Assembly: GCA_012512295.1 (NCBI GenBank)
Contig: JAAZDI010000173.1
Location: 1-10,095, forward strand
From: Syntrophomonadaceae bacterium
GTDB taxonomy: Bacteria > Bacillota > Ch66 > Ch109
Reading direction: 5' to 3'
DNA: 10,095 nucleotides
In this document: piece after piece, positions 1 to 3,732 of the stretch
How positions within the stretch are numbered: position 1 is the first letter of the stretch
Layout: each line of letters begins with the position of its first letter
Made by a program: the position numbers and the translations under genes
The notes under the pieces: generated by a model
Told to the model about the DNA's origin: nothing
The model's database searches: none
Seen by the model: only the letters and a program-made list of their open reading frames with translations

Positions 1-138
1 ATTAAATACTTTTGGGGTTTTTGTTAAATTCTCATAGTTTAAAGTAATCGTTGATCGGTTGTTTTGCCCAATAGACATTTCAGCTGGATATTATATTTTG
101 GATTTATCTATATTAATCGGTATATTTCTTTTAAACCG
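1..138. other. AT-rich non-coding left edge
   Basis: No gene is visible here. The stretch lies downstream of the minus-strand zinc-ribbon gene and carries no convincing terminator for it. Near base 10 the plus strand reads ACTTTTGGGGTTTTTG, which looks like the 3' arm and T run of a rho-independent terminator whose 5' arm would lie left of the window. That reading cannot be tested from this sequence. Confidence 0.4.
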
Positions 139-366
139 TTAATAGTTTCCAATTCTTTTCACTTCTTTAGCCCAGGAAATACGATGGCAGGCCGGACACC
201 GTAAAAGTTTCATATTAGGCGGTCTTTTAGGGCTTATTCGATTGGTTAACCAGGATATCTCAAAAATAGTGTTACAATGATCACATTTCCAATCATAAGT
301 CCATTTGTTGTGGTTAAACAGCAGATATAAACCGGCTAATAATAGGATTAATAAAAACCAGTGCAT
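139..366 (-). CDS. small membrane-anchored zinc-ribbon protein (75 aa)
   Basis: The family is not recognised. Residues about 2-18 form a hydrophobic helix (MHWFLLILLLAGLYLLF), a likely single membrane anchor. It is followed by a soluble domain with two CxxC knuckles, C28-x2-C31 and C57-x2-C60, the usual ligand set of a small zinc ribbon, and a basic C-terminus. The ribbon probably lies on the cytoplasmic side because basic residues follow the helix, but this is inference. I start at the ATG at 366 because a GAGGAGGT ribosome binding site (384-377) sits 10 nt upstream. A TTG three codons earlier is only 1 nt from that site and cannot be the start. The gene diverges from the cysteine synthase and appears to be monocistronic. 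It could serve nucleic-acid binding, redox or metal sensing; nothing in the sequence decides this. Confidence 0.72.
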   Translation of the reverse strand: MHWFLLILLLAGLYLLFNHNKWTYDWKCDHCNTIFEISWLTNRISPKRPPNMKLLRCPACHRISWAKEVKRIGNY

Positions 367-389
367 AGTGTTCAATACCTCCTCTATTC

Positions 390-398
390 AGTATAGCA
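390..398 (-). promoter_or_regulatory. possible extended -10 promoter for the zinc-ribbon gene
   Basis: The minus strand reads TGC-TATACT, an extended -10 element (TGn plus a 5/6 match to TATAAT), about 24 nt before the start at 366. No good -35 box is seen. The implied transcript start would lie at the edge of the ribosome binding site, giving a very short leader, so the call is tentative. Confidence 0.3.
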
Positions 399-448
399 TA
401 TTGCCAATAACTGAAGGAAATTTAAAATTGAATTCACTATACAATTTG

Positions 449-477
449 TTTACAATAATAATTCCGGGATGTATAAT
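449..477 (+). promoter_or_regulatory. sigma-A type promoter of the cysteine synthase gene
   Basis: TTTACA (449-454), a 17-nt spacer and a perfect TATAAT (472-477) make a strong housekeeping promoter. Transcription would start near 484, leaving a leader of about 58 nt before the ATG at 542. The leader is too short for a T-box or S-box riboswitch, and none of their conserved motifs is present. Any regulation would therefore be at the promoter, for example by a CymR-like repressor, though no operator was recognised. Confidence 0.7.
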
Positions 478-541
478 GACTTACTAGAGGAATGAAAAAT
501 ACCCTAATCACAGCAAACTGAGTAGGAGAGCACGGACGGAA

Positions 542-1462
542 ATGATAATCTATCGAAGTATTCTTGAGATTATCGGCAACACGCCAATAGTATCGCTTAA
601 TAAGGTAACGAATGGCTGTTCAGCAGAGATTTATGCGAAATTGGAAATGTTTAATCCGAGCGGGAGTGCTAAAGCCCGAGCTGCTCTAGGCATGATCGAA
701 GATGCCGAACAAAAAGGGATTATTCGACCGGGAGAGACTACCATTATTGAACCGACCAGCGGCAATCAGGGGATTGGCTTGGCCATGGTCGGAGCAGTCA
801 AAGGCTATCGGGTGATTGTCGTCATGCCAGATACCATGAGCAAGGAACGGCAGGATTTGGTTAAGGCTTATGGGGCTGAGGTTGTATTGAGCAAAGGGGA
901 AGAAGATATCCAGGGGGCAGTCAACTTAGCGAATGAGCTACTACGGCAACATACTAATGCCTGGATGCCTAATCAGTTTGGCAATCCAGCCAACCCTGAT
1001 TTTCATGCTCAAACCACGGCCCAAGAGATTTTGGAGCAAATGGATGAAATCGATGCTTATATCGCCGGGGTTGGCACTGGCGGGACCTTAACCGGAGTAG
1101 CCCGGGTGCTAAAGCAGAAATTTCCGGCAATTCAGGTCTTTGCCGTAGAACCCAAACAATCGGCCGTCATTTCCGGTAATCCCCCAGGAAGTCACCGAAT
1201 TCAGGGAATTGGCGATGGGTTTATTCCCGAAAACCTGGACATGAGTTTGGTTGATGGCGCGCTCGCCGTTGACGAGAATGAAGCGATTGAGATGACCCGC
1301 CGGCTAGCGATGGAGGAAGGCATATTAGCCGGGATTTCCAGCGGGGCTGCAGTAGTGGCTGCGATACAAGTCGGCAAGATACTGGGCCAAGGGAAAAAGG
1401 TTCTGACTATACTGCCGGATACCGGAGAAAGGTATTTGAGTACCCAAATCTTCGAGCGATAG
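542..1462 (+). CDS. cysK: cysteine synthase (O-acetylserine sulfhydrylase)
   Basis: This is a pyridoxal-phosphate enzyme of fold type II that makes L-cysteine from O-acetylserine and sulfide in the cytoplasm. At 306 residues it has normal length for the family. The PLP lysine is K44, in NPSGSAKARAAL. The substrate-binding loop is PTSGNQGIGLA (71-81), the phosphate-binding glycine loop is GVGTGGTLTG (176-185), and SGAA (267-270) and PDTGERYLST (292-301) close the C-terminal side. After the PLP lysine the frequent Asp of the GSxKDR motif is Ala, and the loop reads SGNQG rather than SGNTG; both look like tolerated family variation. The nearest Shine-Dalgarno match, AGGAG (524-528), is 13 nt from the ATG, rather far, so translation may be modest. 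A CysM-type or cystathionine-forming relative cannot be excluded from sequence alone. Confidence 0.92.
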   Translation: MIIYRSILEIIGNTPIVSLNKVTNGCSAEIYAKLEMFNPSGSAKARAALGMIEDAEQKGIIRPGETTIIEPTSGNQGIGLAMVGAVKGYRVIVVMPDTMSKERQDLVKAYGAEVVLSKGEEDIQGAVNLANELLRQHTNAWMPNQFGNPANPDFHAQTTAQEILEQMDEIDAYIAGVGTGGTLTGVARVLKQKFPAIQVFAVEPKQSAVISGNPPGSHRIQGIGDGFIPENLDMSLVDGALAVDENEAIEMTRRLAMEEGILAGISSGAAVVAAIQVGKILGQGKKVLTILPDTGERYLSTQIFER

Positions 1463-1489
1463 TGATTTGACTGATTTTTATCCGAGTCC

Positions 1490-1516
1490 AAAAAACCCCT
1501 ACGGCTATGAGTAGGG
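1490..1516 (-). terminator. rho-independent terminator of the 38-aa gene
   Basis: Read on the minus strand, CCCTAC (1516-1511), an 8-nt loop and GTAGGG (1502-1497) form a 6-bp stem, followed by G and six T (1495-1490). The T run lies only on the minus-strand side, so it ends the small gene at 1599-1715 and not cysteine synthase. Its sequence from 1526 on is closely similar to the terminator at 3218-3253. Confidence 0.75.
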
Positions 1517-1530
1517 ATACCTTGTTCAAA

Positions 1531-1561
1531 CTTCAGGTGGAGAATGAGTCTCCACCTGAAG
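1531..1561. repeat. perfect 13-bp inverted repeat
   Basis: CTTCAGGTGGAGA (1531-1543) and TCTCCACCTGAAG (1549-1561) are exact reverse complements around a 5-nt loop. Neither side has a T run, so this is a stable RNA hairpin and not a classical terminator. It lies between the stop codons of two convergent genes and could protect or end the 3' end of the cysteine synthase mRNA. One arm belongs to the dispersed repeat at 1546-1594. Confidence 0.85.
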
Positions 1562-1594
1562 CCCCGATGTTCAGCAATAGCTGGACGAGTTCAC
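1546..1594 (-). repeat. dispersed repeat module A, copy 1
   Basis: On the minus strand this element runs from GTGAACTCGTCCAGC through GCTGAACAT and GGCTTC to TGGAGACTC. About 40 of some 50 positions match the plus-strand element at 3340-3390, including two uninterrupted 9-base blocks. A further CTAAA just upstream is also shared, so the repeat touches the stop codon of the 38-aa gene. An internal 7-base stem (1569-1586) is kept in both copies with one imperfect pair here. Confidence 0.75.
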
Positions 1595-1598
1595 TAGT

Positions 1599-1715
1599 TT
1601 AGCAGCTAAACCGTCGGCAGAAGCAGCACTGAATTACCAATAGAATGGCGATGCAAAAAGCCAGATTATTAAAACAACCTCCACCGAAGAATCCGCCGCT
1701 TTGAATGTCTGTCAC
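1599..1715 (-). CDS. 38-aa Gly/Cys-rich single-helix small protein
   Basis: This gene is too short for normal ORF finders but well supported. It starts with GTG at 1715, 8 nt after a perfect AGGAGG (1729-1724), and it has its own terminator at 1490-1516. The product opens with a polar MTDIQS, then a glycine/phenylalanine stretch (GGFFGGGCFNN, 7-17), then a hydrophobic helix (LAFCIAILLVIQ, 18-29) and a cysteine-rich basic tail (CCFCRRFSC, 30-38). Six of the 38 residues are Cys. The layout resembles the tiny Gly-rich single-helix proteins of spore formers such as the YjcZ group, although the Cys tail is not typical of that group. A weak sporulation-type -10 (AATACTATA, minus, 1766-1758) with CACAC about 16 nt before it is only suggestive. 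Role unknown; a spore-coat or membrane peptide is an inference. Confidence 0.7.
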   Translation of the reverse strand: MTDIQSGGFFGGGCFNNLAFCIAILLVIQCCFCRRFSC

Positions 1716-1729
1716 TTAACATCCCTCCT

Positions 1730-1961
1730 GTTTTTCATGGTAGCTGTTTTTTTAATATATAGTATTGAGGCATTAGCTAAAGTGTGAGGATTTTTGTTTA
1801 TTAATTTTTAATAAGTGAATAATGGATAATTGTAAATAGACTTATGCCATTATCCCTATACCTATTATTTTCATCTTTTCCTAGCTTGTTAAATTAGGGG
1901 CTTCCTATGATCCCCCCGGATTGAGTACAATAAAAATGATGGATTGAGTCCGAGGAGGACG
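1730..1961. other. AT-rich divergent intergenic region
   Basis: This gap separates the minus-strand 38-aa gene from the phosphatase gene. It contains a 7-bp AT-only palindrome (TTATTAA/TTAATAA, 1798-1814), a spaced inverted repeat GGATAAT (1824-1830) with ATTATCC further on, and the fragment GGGGCTTCCTATGAT (1897-1911), which resembles the core of the dispersed repeat. TTGTTT and AATAAT (1794-1823, 18-nt spacer) make a mediocre promoter candidate for the phosphatase. No other gene is seen. Confidence 0.4.
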
Positions 1962-2648
1962 ATGAATAAATTGAGTAGGACTCTAGTTGTCGGCGATATT
2001 CATGGCTGTTATACTCTCTTGGTTAAAGCTCTGAAACAAGCAAATTATCAACCAGGTTTGGACCGTCTGATCTTCCTGGGTGACTACATTGATCGGGGAT
2101 ATGAGTCGGCGAAGGTGGTGAAGCTGGTCAAAGAATTGGTAACTGAGGGAGCGATTGCCCTGATGGGCAACCACGAGCAGATGCTGTTGGATGCTATTGG
2201 AAATTGGGAAGAGAAGAGTGATTACTGGTTTTTGAACGGGGGAAAGCAGACCCTCCTGAGTTATGGTGTGGAATTGTCAAATGTAAGAAAAGAGGAGGCG
2301 GTTAAGCAGGCGGTTCCCCGCGAACACCTTGATTTTTTCCAATCACTCCCCTTGTATTTAGAAGACGATGAATATATTTATTGTCATGCTGGAATCAGAC
2401 CCGGGGTGCCGCTGGAAAAGCAAACCAGGGATGACCTGCTGTGGATTCGGGAGAGCTTTTTAACTACGCCCTATCAGGGCAAGACTATTATCTTCGGGCA
2501 CACGCCAACCATGTTGATTGAAGGGCACGGGATAGCTGAGGTTTACCGACGCGAGAATAAGATCGGTATTGATACCGGGGCTTATTTTTCGGGGATGCTT
2601 ACAGTATTGCAACTGTCTTCAAATACATACCAGAGAAAGAGCGCCTAG
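1962..2648 (+). CDS. calcineurin-like (PPP family) protein phosphatase
   Basis: This is a metal-dependent phosphoesterase of 228 residues with all PPP signature motifs in order: GDIHG (11-15), GDYIDRG (40-46), GNHE (69-72), CHAG (141-144), GH (179-180) and DTGAYFSG (204-211). The motifs supply the two-metal ligands (D12, H14, D41, N70, H142, H180) plus R45 and H71. Length and motif set fit bacterial Ser/Thr protein phosphatases of the lambda-phosphatase/PrpE type; ApaH-type diadenosine tetraphosphatase is the main alternative. No signal peptide is seen, so it is likely cytoplasmic. The start is the ATG at 1962, with AGGAGG (1953-1958) only 3 nt away. That is tight, but a TTG upstream at 1944 precedes the site and is excluded. 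It is probably cotranscribed with the unknown gene at 2741-3178, up to the terminator at 3223. Confidence 0.85.
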   Translation: MNKLSRTLVVGDIHGCYTLLVKALKQANYQPGLDRLIFLGDYIDRGYESAKVVKLVKELVTEGAIALMGNHEQMLLDAIGNWEEKSDYWFLNGGKQTLLSYGVELSNVRKEEAVKQAVPREHLDFFQSLPLYLEDDEYIYCHAGIRPGVPLEKQTRDDLLWIRESFLTTPYQGKTIIFGHTPTMLIEGHGIAEVYRRENKIGIDTGAYFSGMLTVLQLSSNTYQRKSA

Positions 2649-2740
2649 TCACATTTGTTATTGCCGTTATGGAAGACAATGCTTTTTCCTACCGTCCCAC
2701 TGAACTGAGATTGTTGTGGATCGGAAAGGGGGCAAATCAA

Positions 2741-3178
2741 ATGATTTGGCGCGATACTTTTTTTACCTTTGTTGACCTTAATCAGAATCAGGCCACATCA
2801 ATTAGTGAATTTAATCGGATTGTGACTTCTAAACGAAATCGGGTGTTGGCCGCAGTAAAAGTCGAATATCAGGAGGAGAATGAAACTTATTTAACTTATT
2901 GCTTGATCCTGAAACCTTTATTTGAGTCCCTCAATTTTAACGGGACGACTAATGCGGTTGTTTATTATATAGGAGCCAAAGGCGCGGCAACATCGAGTTT
3001 CAACGAGCAAATCATGAAAATTATTACCCAAGCCCAGGTCAAACTGGTCGAGGCTTTACCTGATCCTCCCCGCACCTCGCGCGAAAAACTGCTAACACCC
3101 TGGGTGAGGACGCTCAACAAAAATCAGTGGCACCAATTTTTAGAGAGAAAAATTAAGGAATTGAGAGAACAACTATAA
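2741..3178 (+). CDS. protein of unknown function (145 aa)
   Basis: No family is recognised. The product opens with an aromatic stretch (MIWRDTFFTFVDL), has a probable beta-rich core (residues 35-80, with VVYYIGAKGA at 73-82), a helical segment (88-105), a Pro-rich turn (PDPPRTSREK) and a basic/acidic helix at the end (KNQWHQFLERKIKELREQ). There are no membrane spans, no signal peptide and no metal motif. I chose the ATG at 2741 because GGAAAGGGGG (2723-2732) lies 8 nt ahead. An in-frame ATG at 2669 would add 24 residues but has no ribosome binding site. It follows the phosphatase gene with no terminator between and is closed by the terminator at 3223, so the two probably share a transcript. 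A functional link with the phosphatase is inference. Confidence 0.65.
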   Translation: MIWRDTFFTFVDLNQNQATSISEFNRIVTSKRNRVLAAVKVEYQEENETYLTYCLILKPLFESLNFNGTTNAVVYYIGAKGAATSSFNEQIMKIITQAQVKLVEALPDPPRTSREKLLTPWVRTLNKNQWHQFLERKIKELREQL

Positions 3179-3180
3179 CA

Positions 3181-3200
3181 GCCACAGGGTTCTTGTGGCA
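3181..3200 (+). repeat. short hairpin and repeat X, copy 1
   Basis: GCCACA (3181-3186) and TGTGGC (3194-3199) form a 6-bp stem just after the stop codon at 3178. The 12-mer GTTCTTGTGGCA (3189-3200) recurs exactly at 3314-3325, again preceded by CACAG. It lies directly ahead of the terminator at 3223. Confidence 0.6.
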
Positions 3201-3222
3201 ATACTTTCTGATTATATAAGGT

Positions 3223-3252
3223 AACCCCTACTTATAGAAGTGGGGTTTTTTT
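3223..3252 (+). terminator. rho-independent terminator after the phosphatase pair
   Basis: AACCCC, a bulged T, ACTT, a short loop, then AAGT and GGGGTT form a stem of about 10 bp, followed directly by a run of seven T (3246-3252). It lies 45 nt after the stop codon at 3178 and closes the phosphatase/unknown transcript. The flanking AAGGTA and the ATAG loop are shared with the minus-strand terminator at 1490-1526. Confidence 0.85.
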
Positions 3253-3310
3253 GCTTAAGCGAAAGGGATTCCCAGTTAGCAAGTAAATAGTTTTGCACGT
3301 GACCAAGGGC

Positions 3311-3325
3311 ACAGTTCTTGTGGCA
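3311..3325 (+). repeat. short repeat X, copy 2
   Basis: ACAGTTCTTGTGGCA repeats the sequence at 3186-3200 except for two extra G in the first copy. It lies about 15 nt ahead of dispersed repeat module A (3340-3390). The flanking GTGACCAAGGGCAC (3299-3310 region) is itself a near palindrome. Confidence 0.55.
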
Positions 3326-3339
3326 GGTTTAACTCTAAA

Positions 3340-3390
3340 GTGAACACGTTCAGCTTCGCTGAACATTGAGGCTTCCGATGATGGAGACTC
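3340..3390 (+). repeat. dispersed repeat module A, copy 2
   Basis: This 51-base element matches the minus strand of 1546-1594 at about 40 positions. The match keeps the order GTGAAC, CGT, CAGC, GCTGAACAT, GGCTTC and TGGAGACTC, and differs mainly by a 3-base insertion. GTTCAGC (3348-3354) and GCTGAAC (3358-3364) form a 7-bp hairpin with a 3-nt loop. An antisense reading frame of 62 codons (3420-3232) crosses this element, repeat X and the terminator and is not accepted as a gene. Confidence 0.75.
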
Positions 3391-3464
3391 TGCCCCAATT
3401 ACGAATAGTTTTATTTTCATCAGTAGTTTTGGCCAGTAACCAGGGGCGGTTAATCCGAAAATAA

Positions 3465-3527
3465 GACATCAACTTCGGCTGCTATTCTGGGCTGAGCGAA
3501 AAGCTCGCCTTCAGGTTGATTAATGTC
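3465..3527 (+). other. potential structured RNA element upstream of the GH13 gene
   Basis: GACAT/ATGTC (3465-3469, 3523-3527) and CAAC/GTTG (3470-3473, 3515-3518) can enclose an inner imperfect hairpin: CTG-GGC-GAGC (3487-3497), loop GAAAA, GCTC-GCC-CAG (3503-3514). No known riboswitch class was recognised. It could be a leader RNA, a small RNA or part of a repeat. It was found by eye, without an energy calculation. Confidence 0.35.
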
Positions 3528-3615
3528 GATGAAACTACCTTTGGTTCAGCAAGAAACCCTGGAGATTCTTGCCCTTTAGGCTGAATAATCAGACTGAATA
3601 ATGTCATCGAAACTA
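3521..3615 (+). repeat. 17-base direct repeat, 78 bases apart
   Basis: TAATGTCGATGAAACTA (3521-3537) and TAATGTCATCGAAACTA (3599-3615) differ at only three adjacent bases. Both contain an in-frame start of the form ATG TCN NNG AAA CTA, so they may descend from one duplicated small unit. Between them lies the hairpin GCAAGAA/TTCTTGC (3549-3572), enclosed by TTCAG/CTGAA (3545-3585). Confidence 0.55.
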
Positions 3616-3732
3616 TGACAGTTGAACAATGAAAAATGTTAACAACTCCGGGATAGGTCCTGAAAAGAATACAAAAACTAAACCTTGGAATTCTAAGAAC
3701 GGAGACACCTTGTCAAAGGAGGTTTGAAGTAT

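Larger units (their letters stand above)
3253..3732. other. 480-base intergenic region of hairpins and repeats
   Basis: No credible gene lies here. The region holds a copy of repeat X (3311-3325), dispersed repeat module A (3340-3390), a branched potential RNA structure (3465-3527), a second hairpin (3545-3585) and a 17-base direct repeat (3521-3537 and 3599-3615). Tiny ORFs start inside the direct repeats, for example 3523-3579 (18 codons plus stop), but they lack good ribosome binding sites. No convincing promoter for the downstream glycosidase operon was found, though it must presumably start in this gap because a strong terminator precedes it. Confidence 0.6.

Noticed and set aside
484..541. 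T-box or S-box riboswitch ahead of cysteine synthase
   Set aside because: The leader is only about 58 nt and lacks the conserved T-box and S-box motifs and a terminator.
2669..2740. Upstream ATG extension of the unknown 145-aa protein
   Set aside because: No Shine-Dalgarno sequence before 2669, whereas the ATG at 2741 has a G-rich site at 8 nt. The extension remains possible.
3232..3420. 62-codon minus-strand ORF
   Set aside because: It crosses the strong plus-strand terminator, repeat X and dispersed module A and has no ribosome binding site. It is better explained as an accidental frame across repeat sequence, which may recur wherever the repeat does.
3381..3464. 27-codon plus-strand ORF starting in module A
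   Set aside because: Its start lies inside the repeat with only a poor, distant GAGG as ribosome binding site, and nothing distinguishes it from chance.
3521..3615. CRISPR-like array
   Set aside because: Only two imperfect 17-base copies, with no regular spacers, no further repeats and no cas genes.
3600..3732. Catabolite response element or clear sigma-A promoter for the glucan operon
   Set aside because: No match to the cre consensus and no -35/-10 pair with acceptable spacing was found by eye.
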